A stretch of DNA of 47,258 nucleotides from Leucogyrophana mollusca (lineage: Eukaryota; Basidiomycota; Agaricomycetes; Boletales): contig MU266550.1 of NCBI GenBank assembly GCA_021014945.1, positions 1 through 47,258 on the forward strand. Reading direction: 5' to 3'. Numbering within the stretch: position 1 is the stretch's first letter; each line of letters starts with the position of its first letter. The position numbers were made by a program, and so were the translations under genes. This document shows, one piece after another, positions 23,791 through 36,126 of the stretch. The notes below the pieces were generated by a model. That model saw only the letters and a list, made by a program, of their open reading frames with translations. It did not search any database and was not told the DNA's origin.

Positions 23791-26418
23791 TTACCAATAG
23801 CTCCAACATGGACCTTCATCATGATCATCGGATATCTGGTTCTTCGCCGTGACGACCACTAGCGGATCAGTGGCCTTTGGTTTGAGCTTGACAGGCCGTG
23901 CCTGAAGCGGAGGGACATCTTTCGCCCGAACATAATCTCGGCCTTCCATCGCATCGAAGTCCTCGACTCCATGCCTGTAACACCCAGGTTTGCTCATTTG
24001 GTCACCAAATGCAATGAAATCAGCGGCAGGATCAGACGTACATCAAATCAAGGTGATCCAGCAACTCAGCGCGAGTCATCTTTTCAGGCTCGTTGGCTAT
24101 GTCGCGACAACGGGTGCATCTCCAGGTCTTAAACTCTGATGTATTCGGTTCACCCTCGCTAACGCGCTGCACCTTGGCCTCTTCTTCCGATATCATCTGC
24201 CACTGCACCCTGCAATCGCCCCAGTGTTTCTTTGACGAATGTATCACCTAAATACTCCAATTAGATCGCATGTTCTGATAATGATGGATCGACCTACGCT
24301 ATCTCTCCATGTTCTGACAACCATGGGTCTCTCTCCGTCGCACCGATTTCCAAAGCTGCACTTCAAACAAACAATCCTCGGATCAAGCTTGTCCATTTCT
24401 TCCGCCAGAGTTGTCAAGGGGTCCAAACCGCAGGCTTCGACGATGTTGCGTGCAGTGCGCGATGCCTTGTCAGCGAACATAAGTGCTTCAGCCGACCACG
24501 GTTGCTGGACGGAGTAGGTGGGATACCCTCTCCCCAGCTGTATGCCCTCCGGCGACACTCGCTCTTTCCATTTGAGTTCACGAATCCGGTTGCATTTGTG
24601 GTGGAGGTATTCCGGATACCACATACACTTGGGCTCCTGTTCGTTGATCGGAGTATCGCAGAGACCCTTTAGGCAGACAAAGACTGCTATAGCGAGTTGC
24701 TGCTGTTCTCGTTTTCGTTCGTAAGTGTTGGGCCAACGATATCCTTCCCATGACAACTTCCCCACTACCTCCATAGCCTTATCATAGCGCCACTCTTTGA
24801 TCTCTCCTGGAAGATTCTCCACCGCAGCCTCAAAGCTGTTCTCGGTGACGGTATCAGTGTCGGGCCATTCAATTACCTTTGACACTTCGGTCATGGCCAA
24901 GAAGTCTGCTGCAGTGGGCCACAGATCGTCACATGGATGTTCCGCTTGGTAGTTGCTGTAGGCCACCGCGGCAATGCACCGACGCTTCTGTACCAAGGCT
25001 TTGCGCTCTTGCCGGAGACGAAAGGCTTTCATCTCTTCCATAAAGCGGACCATGCGGCCCTCGATATTTTTCCAGACTGCGATTTCCCGAAATTATCAAC
25101 AAGCAACCACCATATGGTAACACAGGGCGCCACTCACTACGATCGGTGAGAGGTTTTGGCTGCTTAACGAGTGGATGGTCCTCGATGAGGACAAGATTGT
25201 AATGAAGCGCGGTCCAGCGGTCTGGAAGATCATCAATTTCTTCCGCCCACCCCAGTTCACAAAGCCTGTCCAAGATGCTGAACTGGTGCGTAAGTATTTG
25301 TTCATCAACACGAAAAAACCCGACCCACTCACTCTTCATATCGAGCATCTCTTATCCTGTCGAGCTCTTCCCAGCGACTTTTGACCACAACTGAGGACCA
25401 TTCTTCACATTTGGCTGCATGCTGTTGAAAAATCATTCGTAACGATCGCGACAGTCTCGATCGGAGAACCTACTGCCGACCGCTTCTCCATTTCCTCTTT
25501 CTTCTGGCCTCGAAGAGCTGCTCGTTCCTCGGGACCCAATTTTTGCAGCTGTTGTACGAGTGCCCTTCTGTCTTCTTTCGTACAGCATAAGGTTTTACCT
25601 GGGGGCAAAGGAGTGAGGCGACAGTTGACCTCCGGCAGTAGATGGGGGGCACACACGACTATGAACCACGCTGACAGGAATGCAGCTTCTTAATTTCTCG
25701 CCATATTTTTTCTTGAAGTCGTCGTCGACAGGTTCGAGGCTGTGATATCCATCAGAAACAAGGCCAAGGGCTCGTCGTATTTCTCGCACCATGTCTTCAA
25801 ACAACGACTGCAATATCGAACGCGCAAGTTCCATTCGATGTTCCGAATGTTGGGCTTCAGGCAATTCTGGTACCAAAATCCGTGAAAAAATGCCCCGCGA
25901 ATATCAATACAACGGAACCCACATGACAATGCATATCAAACGCAAGGTTCGCGAAGGCCGGTTCTGACATATCGTCGGGACATGCAGGCAAATCTGGCAC
26001 ACTTGCCCGCGCAGCTTTCCATACTGTAGTGGAGGATCGATGCATCAAGACACGCCGAAATTCCCTCGTGGTCCGTGCTAGATGAAGAACGTCAAGGGGG
26101 TGCAGATTCCCGAATATCTGCGGCCATTTTTAATTGAAGCAAGCGCGAGTGAAAACGCGGCAAGCACTCTACCTCGAAGAGCACGTCCAAAGGTAATGAT
26201 GGAAGCATTGCCAAGCTAATCTTTGATTTGCGAGGTCGCGCCGCAACGCTCAAGTGCTCCTCTGTCGCAGCCGTAGCTCCCGCTCGAGTAAAGTGCGACT
26301 TGATACCTCCACGCACCAAAACTTCCTTCCACCCATTATGTGCAGTAATTTTTACCTTCTTTTGAGGTTGTTCCTCCTCGTTTCTGTCTATGACATCGCG
26401 TTGGGTTTGCGTGGACAT
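23791..26418 (-). CDS. F-box protein with CxxC zinc site
   Basis: The gene is built from several exons. The first runs from the ATG at 26418 (MSTQTQRDVIDRNEEE) to the intron just below 26175. The F-box spans that intron: LPSLPLDVLFEIFGNLHPLD then LARTTREFRRVLMHRSS. It is followed by TVWKAARASVPDLPACPDDM and a cysteine site HCHNC...RYCSRC. The middle part (about 24250-25050) is helical and charged, with many Arg, Lys and Trp. A second CxxC pair (VCLKCSF) and a third (WRCTRCRD) lie near the C-terminus, followed by DHLDLMHGVEDFD and a short basic tail ending at 23791. The architecture matches a large agaricomycete F-box family of unknown targets. F-box proteins select substrates for SCF ubiquitin ligases. 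Internal exon borders between 25050 and 25880 are not fully resolved. Confidence 0.8.
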
Positions 26419-26798
26419 ATCGGCGATATATTCGCGCTGCAGACGCGTTGTGTAAGGTTGTGTAAAAATAGCGATGAGAGTAAAAGGCAAAGACGCGTGT
26501 GGTCACAAATGTGACAGTCGCGTTATCTGAGGAACGCGTCGCTCGAAGTCGGCAACTCCGCGACACCACGGAGGCTGAGATCTTGAGAACCCAGGTCTTC
26601 GTTCAGCATACAGCATATATGAATAGCACATATGAAGACCGAGTAACTTTGTACACCGACGCGAATTCCGGTAGATAACATACATGATAAGGTGAATCGA
26701 CGTTGGAGGGCGTCGTCATGGTCCACCGTCTAAACCTTCGTGGCTGAACTTACTCTACAACTATTCAACAGTCAGCCCTAAAATGGGAGTGGTTGGTG
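26419..26798. other. intergenic, F-box promoter and malic enzyme 3' region
   Basis: These 380 bases separate the F-box start and the malic enzyme stop, both on the minus strand. No supported gene, RNA or repeat was seen. Confidence 0.35.
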
Positions 26799-29010
26799 TC
26801 AATATCCTCCATGCTCATCTGGCTCATACGTCCCGTAGACAGGCTTCCACTGCCTCTCCTTCGCCTTCTCTCTTGTATGTTCCTTCTTCCAACTCACTCC
26901 CGCAATATCCTCATCAAAAGCCTGTTCTGCGACAGCAACCGCAACTTCAAAATTCACTCGTGGTGCATCATCAAAGTCGGGTAGCAGTGCATTGTCCGGA
27001 TCTTCGAGTGCTGGGGATAACGCAGCGAGACGTCGTGCGCCTGCTATGATCATCGAGTCGGACATGCGCCTGGACTGGCACAGCATGGAGCCAAAGCCGA
27101 GGCCAGGATATATCAGAGCATCTACGCATCAATTAGCTTCTGAGAAGGTAATGCACGACAGAAATGACTGACTGTTGCACTCCGCAATGCTACAGGAGCG
27201 TTTCATCAGTACACCCTCTGTTGTGCAAGAGCCAAGCTCACATGTAATCTTTGCCGCTGGGCATCTTTGCGGGTGGGAATGGACTTCCTGTTGCTAAAAG
27301 TGCCTTCCCCGCTGTCCACTCGTTGGCATCCTTCGGGTCCACTTCTACAAGCCTGCTGGGGTTGCTCAGCGGGAAAATGATAGGGCGGTCACAGCCCTCT
27401 TTCATCGCCCTCACAACATCCTCTGTGAAAGCTCCACCTTTGGTGGAACAACCAATCAAAACCGTCGGTTTCACCTTCTTCACAACCTCTAAAAGCCCGA
27501 CTTCCCCTTTCTCGTTCGCTGGAACGTCTTGCCACTCTTCGTCAGGACGTACAAATTCGGAAAGCTCAGAGCGGATTTTATCAGCGCCTAAAGAGGACTT
27601 TACGAGGCCGTAGCGATCCATGAGGAAGAACATCTTGTTTGCGTCTTCTCGAGATATGTCGTCGGTCGCCATGATGGCGTCGCGGACCTGTCGAGTAATT
27701 CCTAAGCCTGCAGATCCTGCACCGTAGATGACATATCTCTGATCGGCCAGTCTCGACTTGGTGACGCCGACTGCAGCCATGAGCGCTGCCAAAGTCACTG
27801 CGCCAGTGCCTTGTCTGCCACAGATCGTCAGGGCACACGGCATATGGCGAGATAGGAAAAACCTACATGTCGTCATTAAAGACGGAGTGTTCATCCCGAT
27901 AGACCTCGAGGAGCCTCTGTGCGTTTGTCACCCCAAAATCTTCGAAATGAAGAAGACAGTGGGGATGGTATTTCCTCACGAGTTGCACAAATCTATAAGG
28001 CGCACGTCGACCCCACCAAATATATCAGTCACACACGACCTACCTGTCAATAAAATTGTCGTAATCCTTGCCGCGAACCCTGCGTTGCGGCCATCCCTGT
28101 CATCAGGTAAACTGTGTGTCGTGCGTTGAAGTCGAATAAGTACTCACAACGTAAAGCGGATCGTCAAGAAGGTCTTGGTTGTTAGTACCCACATCAAAAA
28201 CAACACTGAGCGCTTTTGAAGGATCTATGCCTGCTAGTAATCTACAATGCAGCACGTCAGTATTTTCACCTAAGATACGGCAAAGTCTGCTAACGTGTAT
28301 ATGACCGACTTCGCAGTCGAGATCTGCAAGGTAGTACATGAGTAGAGAGAAAGTATACCATGCGAACACTCGTACCCCAATTCCCTGTGATAAAGCATAA
28401 GAGACTACAAGTAAATATCCAAGGAAGCACTCACTCCGACGCCCTGATCGCCAATACCCAGGATGGCTTCAGAATCGGTGCAGACGATAAGATCCAAGTC
28501 CCTGTCTCTTGTCTGCTCCAAGAAGTCTTCTTCCATAGTATCTTGATCCGGCAAAGTGAGATACATCCCTTCACTCCTCCGGAACAAATGCGAGTAGTTC
28601 GCGATCGCATCTGCCTACACGACATCCGGTCAGTAGATGGTCGCCGATGCACAGGATGGAGGGCGTACCTCAGTGGGTGTATATATGATCGATGTCAATT
28701 CTCTGAGGTGCCTTGACAACAGCGAATAGTACAGGACCCAGTTCTGTTCTTTCAGGCTCTGTAGGAAGGAGTTCTGTCTGATAGGAGAGTCGCGGGCCTG
28801 AAGTTGGGCGTATGCTCTCTCACATTGCTCGTCGAGGGTATTTACGCGCGACGGTAGCCTGCCTGTAAGACCGAAAGCCTTCCGCTCCTCATGCGTGAAG
28901 GCAGTTCCCTTGTTCCACCGCGGGGACGTGAGAAGGCCATCGCCACGCAAAGCGACACGAAATATTTTCTCTGAAGACATAGGAAATAACGCCTTCGCTA
29001 CACGGTGCAT
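26799..29010 (-). CDS. MAE1: malic enzyme (malate oxidative decarboxylase)
   Basis: This multi-exon gene encodes roughly 580 residues. Motifs in order are LTGRLPSRVNTLDEQCERAY, SIIYTPTEADAIANYSHLF, LIVCTDSEAILGIGDQGVGG, KSVIYT, VFDVGTNNQ, FEDFGVTNAQRLLEVYRDE, DDIQGTGAVTLAAL, the nucleotide-binding loop IYGAGSAGLGI, PTVLIGCSTKGGAFTEDVV and FPLSNPSRLVEVDPKDANEW. The enzyme turns malate into pyruvate and CO2 with NAD(P)+. The N-terminus from the ATG at 29010 (MHRVAKALFPMSSEKIFRVA) is basic and amphipathic and may be a short mitochondrial presequence; a second in-frame Met at 28980 would remove part of it. NAD versus NADP use cannot be decided by eye. It is divergent from the LysM gene with 267 bases between starts. 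Confidence 0.95.
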
Positions 29011-29277
29011 TTACCTGGGCGTACAGAAGAGTGCGGCCTGGTGGTCTTTCTGCGATCCTAACAAAACCCGCATGTTTGCTGAGCCAGCTATAGGCGATTC
29101 CAGAATCGACGTCATGGCGCAGTACCTGGTTCTTACAGTACGCCTAGTTCGGCCTTTACCGTCTCATTGTAGTTCCGCTTCGGCACCTCGGCATCCAGCC
29201 TATATCCAGATCTTTCCTCTTTGTTGCCGGTACCCACAACAGGGTGGCCTCTACAAAATATCATCTTTAAGTCGACC

Positions 29278-30019
29278 ATGGGGCGCTGGACGCAATATGA
29301 TGAGGTGCGCGGGTATTGACCTGCAGTGTCCGTGATCTGCTAACTGCTTACGGCTCTTTGTAGGACGACTACCGTCTTCCAGAGGGAGTCAAGCGAATTG
29401 GCTACGACTCTGACACCGGGCGCTACTATTTTCGTGACCGAGAGGGTCTCTTGTACAAAGGACCAGAGGGTTCAGAGTTTGGTGAACTCACGCAAGGTAG
29501 GTAGATTTGTTCTTTTAAAGAACGTGCCTGAGCGACAGCAACCTGTAGTGTCCGAAATCCCAATTGCAATCCCCGAAGAGGGAGACGACGTTAACGATTT
29601 GGAGGCTGCTCCTTCACGTTCTGATGGCTACCAGGCTCTAGCAGTAGATGAGGTCAGTAATTCCAATCCTTGAACCTACCGCAGCTCATGTAGTTATGCA
29701 GCACGGCTCACGGTTTCACACTCGGAGCGCTTACCGCACTATCTTCCCTTTCTTCCTGATTATCGCCGTCGTACTATTACTCGTTTGGCGGCTCGCTTTC
29801 TCTCCCACTCACGCACCTCCTCCATGCCCCACCACTACTCTCCCTTACCTTGTGAAGTCTGGGGATACTTGCTGGGACATCGCCAACCGGCACAACTCTT
29901 CGCTAGAAAAATTCCGGATTGTAAACCCCAAGGTCAACTGTGACAAGCTGATGCCTGGAGAGAGGGTTTGCGTTCCAGAGGAAGGTTTGAAGAACGGCCG
30001 ACGTAAACCTCGGTATTGA
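29278..30019 (+). CDS. single-pass membrane protein with C-terminal LysM domain
   Basis: Exons are 29278-29304, 29364-29496, 29549-29652 and 29702-30019, giving 193 residues. The N-terminal soluble part (about residues 10-55) reads YRLPEGVKRIGYDSDTGRYY then FRDREGLLYKGPEGS and looks like a small conserved domain. An acidic linker follows, then a transmembrane helix (about 105-122, FPFFLIIAVVLLLVWRLAF), then one LysM domain (about 135-180) with LVKSGDTCWDIANRH and VNPKVNCDKLMPGERVCVP. No signal peptide is present, so a type II orientation with LysM outside the membrane is inferred from the basic residues before the helix. LysM binds chitin or other GlcNAc polymers. Possible roles are wall sensing or vacuolar/ER binding; none is shown. 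Confidence 0.85.
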
Positions 30020-30396
30020 TGGTAGTAAAAGAAGCGCTCGGACCACTCACTCTCTTTTTGAACGTTTTCATTTGTAAATTACACTTCGCATATACCTGAA
30101 CGCATTGAATTGACTTGGATCTCTTGTCCTCGGTGTAAGGACCACAGTATTCGTAGTCTCCGTACTGGACCAGCGAACCGGCTGCGGAAGTGGAAGGATT
30201 TTTGGATGCCATGCGCAGTGACGTCACGGGGGCTTGGGTCTAGAGCACAGCCACCTTTGGGCTTCTGTTCAACTTTCGAGGGCTGTGGCGCAGCGCAGTT
30301 CAAGTTGAAATCCTCCTCTTTTCACGAATCTTCTCCTACACTCACGATCTATCACGAACTACATATCCTTGCACTTTTTATCATCTTCACGATCTG
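30020..30396. promoter_or_regulatory. intergenic with palindromic TGACGTCA site
   Basis: These 377 bases lie upstream of the MARVEL-type gene. A perfect TGACGTCA palindrome (CRE, bZIP binding motif) is at 30219-30226, about 170 bases before the ATG at 30397. The + strand open frame 30110-30397 has no domain. Confidence 0.4.
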
Positions 30397-31173
30397 ATGG
30401 CTTTCGATACACACATGCGAAGGGGACACCCTAGTAAGTGTCATCCTTGGGTTCATAAAGCAATCCATTGACATATTATGTTTATGATCGCAGTCGTGTT
30501 CTCTTTGATCATATTCTTCAGTATCATCGAGGTGAGTCTTACTTCATTGTCTAGTTGAAACTCATCTGACAGGTGTCGATTTTAGCTCGCAATTTCTGCG
30601 TGGCTCACATCCCGCTTTAATGCCCACAACAACTACTTCAACCTTGCTGAACGAGACCGCACTCGTTTCCTCCTATTCACCTCAATATGGACCGTATTCT
30701 TCTCTGGACTCTACATGTTCTTTTTCTTCTTCTCCCCCTCAGGCGTTATGAGCAGCGTCGCCTCCCATATATTCTTGTTAGTGTATAACCTGATTCTGCA
30801 GCCAGCACTAATTTATTGTACGATATAGCCTCCTCCTAACATGGATATTCTGGACTGCTGGGGCAGCTAGTATCACCTCGGCCCTCGGTGGAGGTCTCAA
30901 CTGCAGGTTAGTGAGGTCGCTGAAAACAGCTCGTTTATTTTATTCACTTTTCTGCAGCACCCAGGCGATATTCGTTTATTGTGGTCAACTGAACGCCTTG
31001 GAAGGATTCGCGTGGGTTATTTGGTGGGTGTCATAATGTCAGAGGGTCTCCACCTTGCTGACCCATAATCACCCCTCAGGATTCTTGTAACATTCGCGAT
31101 CTTAGTCGTCACCATACGCGGTATCCAAGCTGCCCGTCGCGGCGATGGCATGCGAGGACCCCTGATTGCATAA
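30397..31173 (+). CDS. four-helix MARVEL-type membrane protein
   Basis: Exons are 30397-30433, 30494-30531, 30586-30776, 30829-30906, 30958-31023 and 31080-31173, giving 167 residues. Four hydrophobic segments are visible: VFSLIIFFSIIELAISAWL, FLLFTSIWTVFFSGLYMFFF, IFLLLTWIFWTAGAASITSA, and FAWVIWILVTFAILVVTIRG. The motif GGLNC...VYCGQLNALEGFAW between helices 3 and 4 is typical of fungal MARVEL proteins of the plasma membrane (eisosome and Nce102-like families). The short tail ends with charged RRGDGMRGP. It follows the LysM membrane protein on the same strand. Function is inferred from fold only. Confidence 0.85.
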
Positions 31174-33995
31174 ATATGTTACCCAACCTTGTCTTTGCTT
31201 TATCTTCAAAGCCACCTCTGTCTGCATTTTTGATTATTTCACGGATTTTAGGTTGACATTAGCGCTATTCCCCGACAGTATCATGCGACACCCCCCTTCT
31301 GTACACGAGCTTGTCGCACGACACCACGGCTACATGTTCTGTTTTCTTTATACTAATACTTACAACGCGTTTGTATCATGATGTTCGGTTGGTGGGTGGG
31401 AGTCACACAGATGCTTTCATCTCCCGCAGGACCGCTGCTGGAGGGCTCAAAGCGTTACTATCGGTGGATGGTTTCGTGGTTGGAGATGTTTCTCTTTCAC
31501 AGGTACCTTGAGGGAACGTGAAGGGGTAACTTAAGATCACTCTTCCGGTAGAGGGACTTCATTTCTGCAACTCGGCTGTGGAGGACGTTCATTCATTTTG
31601 CTCACCCATGAAATGCCTTCAACCGCAACCAGTCTCCATACTTGCCTCGCAGTCAATCACCTGCGACCACCCTGCGAACTTGTCGAATGCCGACTTGGAT
31701 TGCGGGTCTTCTTTACCCCCCACACGCTCTAATGGCAACGGGCCCGACTAGTTTTCCACGGCCAACCACACCCGATCTCGCGACCAGCATCGATAATACT
31801 GCTGACCATCCTTGCCCAAAAACTTGTGCTACGATTCGTCATGTTGGAGCCTGCGAGTGAATTAGTACACAGGCTCAAGCGTTCGATGAGAACGTAGCGG
31901 AACTTGGAGGAAATACCTGCGCCAAACGAGCATGAGTACCGGGTGAAAGACTGCGGGGAGCCGAACTCGGGGTGATGGACACGTTATTCAAGCTACTGCA
32001 CGCGAGACTAGGTGGGAGCTCAACTTTCGGTATCGGATGAGAGCCCTTCTATAGCCAAGGTTAGAACTCGAACTTAGACTTGTTGACTCGCGTGCTGAAG
32101 AAGTTCTTCTCGTGGACTTGTCGGCATGATTGACCCATTTTTATGCTTGGGTCCAGCTCTCTTCGTTGAACGTGTACATGGCTCATTCGCTCGAGCTGCT
32201 CCACTTATCAACCTTATCTGCGTGCGATTTGGGGCGAATTAGCCACGACGATAACTTTGTCCTGGACCTGACTAGATCTCACAGGGTGTCAGAAAATGTA
32301 TGATGCACTCTTGCCTCCGCAGGAAAACAGGTACTTAAATAATGAATTCAATTGAACCAGTTTAATATGATTGCTCACCTGATTCATCAGTGGACTGATG
32401 CCAGTTTGCACAATCCCACCTGGAGTTGGGACCCGACCATCAACAACGTTGGTGTTCCCGTAATCCGCCAACCAAATTTGGAGTTCGAAACACGCATCTC
32501 ATGGTGGTTCCTGCGTTCGCCAGATCGCCCACTGTAGGCGCGCCTCTGAAAGGAGGTTCTCGCACCGCCAGACTTGGAAGTGGTTTGAGCTTTGTCTCGG
32601 CGCGCATCTGTGCGGCGTCCCTGAGTCTCTCTTGATTCAGGCTGTGTCACAAAACTCGCCCCTGGAACTCTGTATATGCCCATCGCATCGACAATGGTCA
32701 CTGATGGACCGCAAAGTACCACCCGATCGGGCGGAGCGAACAGCTTTCCATCGCCACTATCAGCTTTCAGTCGTCCCAGTAAGCCTAGTCAATCCTTGTC
32801 TTGTCCTTGGCACGAGTGTTGATGCTCTCCTTTATGATCCTTGCTGCCTGGATCTAGCTCCGTGAAGTTGATAGTGCCCTCACAGACGCTGACTGTCACT
32901 CTGAGTGATGCTGTGGGCACTTCGATTGATGACCCGCTGTTCGGGTCTCCGCGGGCGGACGCCGCCCCATCTTTCGTCAATCACGCAAGTGACGCTCTGA
33001 TTCGATGCTCCACAACCTTGTGTTGAGCACTTCGACCTTTTCTCTCCAGTTTTAATTTTGAGGACAAACCATGGACATGACTAGCAAGCCACATGGATAA
33101 TAATTAAACTTAGCCACCGGGTCTGTACGGCGTCAACCAGTTCCCTGTGTCCACTTTCATTTAACCCCCTCACGCTGGTCCGCATTACCCCCCACCCGGT
33201 GATCCCGACGAACCATTCTTAAAATAGCGCCGGTGCTCCTTGCCTCTGTTCGTATTTGCGACTATTCCCCTTCCGCTCCGACGCACACGAACGATCCATC
33301 AGCCTTCAGGATCGGCCCATTCTCCTGCATTTGTGAGAAGAAAGCGTGTGGAAAGCCTCAGCTCGTGACAAAGGACGTCTTCATCGATGACCAAGTAAGT
33401 CGTTCTTACATTCCACGGTTGTCGTTCTACTATTCGAGGAGTGGGGTTGCGATGAGATTGACGTGGCGGGTACAACAGCTTGGGATGCAATTAATCAGAC
33501 AGGGCATTGATGGGCCCTCCTTAAATTTCCCGGTGACCGCGGGTCAATAGAAATCCACATTCATATCTTCAGAAGTTATTACGTGGAGCAGAACGTCCAT
33601 GTGTGGTTCTGAGCCCTATTCATCGCAGGAAGTGCGACTTGGCAATTGCTACTGATATCTGAGACAACCAGTCCATAGGATACCTTCGCGGAAGTTTTCC
33701 TGTGTATTCTCCCATCAGCAATTGACTCCGTTTGCAAGAAACTGTCAATCGAAGTCTCCTTCCTGGCCGGGCGCCATCCATGTCAGAATGGAACTACCCG
33801 CTGCCATAACGAGGTGAGGTGCTGACGGTCCTGTGATTTTCGTCGCAATTTGGGGATTTTGACTTTCTTGCTTCTCACCCTTGCATGAGCTACTTATATG
33901 ATAGTTTACTCTCAATGTGGGGTGGCATTTTCGTTTTCCCCCCGGTGGCCCTTGCCCGATATCTTGGTTCTGACATCGAGGCATCAAGTTAACAA
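31174..33995. other. 2.8 kb gene-poor stretch with no supported gene
   Basis: No exon chain with family-like residues could be built on either strand. The longest open frames (for example - 32387-32722 and + 33233-33550) have no domain, and neighbouring frames do not join into a longer protein by plausible introns. Two facts stand out: overlapping open frames on both strands at 32390-32730, and a phrase ending VTKDVFIDDQ followed by a good GTAAGT donor at 33395. I see no terminal repeats, poly-A tail or reverse-transcriptase motif. The last 250 bases are the promoter of the DUF6534 gene. It may hold decayed mobile DNA, a fast-evolving gene or a non-coding RNA. Confidence 0.4.
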
Positions 33996-36126
33996 ATGGT
34001 CGAGGCTGATGTAGCGACAGATTATGGTGCTTTGCTCCTCGGCGGTCTGCTAGCTTTCGGGTGAGTCCCTCCGCTGAACGACGATGGCGTTGCTCAATAT
34101 GTTCAAATAGCCTTTCTGGTTGTGTCAATATGCAGTTCATTGTGTACTGGCGGTTGTACTCTACGGAATCGTGGCGGACCAAATCGTTGGTGAGTATTGG
34201 CCATTCATGGTGCCACACCTCTCCCTGACGATGACGAATAGGTAATCGCAACGTGGTTCGTACCGATGGCGTCCATTGCGATCCGTGAACTGACATAGAC
34301 TCTAGGCTCCTTGATTTGTGTCATTCCGCTTTCGTTGGCATAGCGTTATGGGATTCGATCATCGTGCCGTATGGTGACCTGTCGAAGCTAGATACCATCC
34401 CGTGGTAAGTCATCGTACTCGAACACATACATCCCAAGCGCTGATCATATATTCCATCCAGGAGCGTCGGTGTAAGTGACGAGTGTTCCCGTTTATCCAC
34501 AATCCATGCTAATCGGCCCGGTAGCCCGCAGTCGAGCTCACCGTATGTCCTGTTCGGATCTGCCTAAACCATTCATACTGACTGGGATACGGCAGGCCAT
34601 GGTTACCTTCCTGGTTCAAAGGTTTTTCGCTTTGCATATCAGCTGTTCTGTATGATTGACATTGCTTGTGACCAGTTTCTTTGCCTATCGGATATACCGA
34701 TGTCAGTTCCACTTTTCTATTTCCAGTGCGCTGCTCAAGGAGATACCACAGTGAACAAGAAGCGATGGAGGGTAGCTGGGCCCGTCGTAAGAGCACTTTG
34801 TCCCTGTTGCTTTCCTGTGACTTACCCGAGATGAAGGCTTTCCTCGCGTTTGTCCGCTTGCGTGAGTTGCAGTCTTCAAATTGATAACGATCCTAAGTTT
34901 AATTGACCAAAATTGCATAGTTGCTGCCAGTAGTGAGTTGATATCTGTGAAAGGATATATATTCGGGTCTGATAATTTCTCCCTGATGAAGTTTCAATGG
35001 GTGAAATGTGAGTACAAAGTTATTACTTGTTGTCCGCCCACTTAAACGCGTCAAAGGATACACCTCAAGCGTTACACGGACTTTGTAAAGCCGTTCCCAT
35101 CTGTATGTACATTCACAGCGTATCCTGACACTATCTAACACGAGGGGATCATACTCAGTGGGTCTTCACGCTGGGACTGGCGCTTTCAGCTTTGGTGGAT
35201 ATCGTCATAACGACGTTCCTCTGCTACTTCTTGCGAAAAAACCGCACCTTAATTTCCAGGTTGATCTTCCACTCCACGTCTCGCATACGTCTCCTGACCT
35301 TGCCCCTAAGCACAAATCGGATTATCGACCTCCTGACGCTTTATACGGTTCAAAATGGATCGATTACATGGTGAAGTTGTCCTTGCATTTTAAGCGTTCT
35401 ATATCTCCACCAGCTAACCCACTCTCATTCTTCTAGTGCTGCTGCGATTGCCTCCCTCATCTGTGTACGTTGGGTCCAGGCTCTGTATAACATTTCCGAG
35501 ACCAACACTTCTGAAAATGCAGTGGTCTGTGATGCCCCAAAATCGAATCTTCTTGGGACTGCATTTCGTAGTTGGAAAATGTAAGCATCAGACTGTTCCT
35601 TGATGCCCAGGTCCGACTTCTCACCTTCGCTTCATTAGTGTACGCGAACTCGTTGCTAGCGACGTGAGTACCTTGTGGTAACAAGGTGACCCCAACTCAT
35701 ATCTCCTAGTTTGAACGCACGGCGGCATATAAGAAAGTCACGGCATTTCAACAATCCGTCCAGCAGTAACCCTCTCCCTATCGTTTTCCCGGACGACTTT
35801 GACGATCCAACGCGTCGCAACAACCGAGGATTTTCGGTGTGTTTTGCGATCTTAGTATTGCATGCTGAGGAGACCCGGCTCAATAATTTGCGTACAGATG
35901 CGCCTCGATCCTTTCTCCCTACGAGCGGGAAATCTGAAAGCAGCCGAATCGGTCTGTCCTTGTCTTTTTCTCCTCCTTGCATTTTCTAACACTCATTTTA
36001 CGCTAGATTCAAGTCAACGTAGAACGAACCGTCGAGTCAAAGGTTGACAACGAAGGCTTTGAAGAAGAAGCTTTACCAGAAAGCTTGAACCGCAACGAAG
36101 ACTCAGACGCCAGCAACAGCGTCTGA
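33996..36126 (+). CDS. DUF6534 seven-helix membrane protein in 20 exons
   Basis: Exons are 33996-34060, 34111-34189, 34242-34255, 34306-34404, 34462-34471, 34525-34542, 34596-34621, 34676-34701, 34752-34786, 34831-34861, 34921-35000, 35070-35102, 35159-35259, 35311-35370, 35437-35464, 35523-35580, 35639-35663, 35710-35836, 35898-35951 and 36007-36126. The sum is 1089 bases, 362 residues, in frame throughout. It opens with DYGALLLGGLLAFGLSGCVN and contains SLVIATWLLDLCHSAFVG, SFFAYRIYRL, WVFTLGLALSALVDIVITTF, YFLRKNRTLIS, LTLYTVQNGSITC, FLGLHFVVGKLYANSLLATL and NARRHIRK. These are the hallmark blocks of the DUF6534 family, which is abundant in mushrooms and of unknown function. The tail is polar and acidic. 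Exon borders at 34471/34525 and 35000/35070 are the least certain. It is convergent with the deacetylase. Confidence 0.88.

Noticed and set aside
33745..34296. 183-codon open frame on the minus strand
   Set aside because: It is antisense to the promoter and first exons of the DUF6534 gene, whose + strand exons carry clear family motifs; the antisense protein has none.
33996..36126. Gene desert filled with decayed mobile DNA
   Set aside because: I first read 31-36.6 kb as gene-free because no frame is longer than about 110 codons with meaning; piecing exons showed a complete 362-residue gene in the right part.
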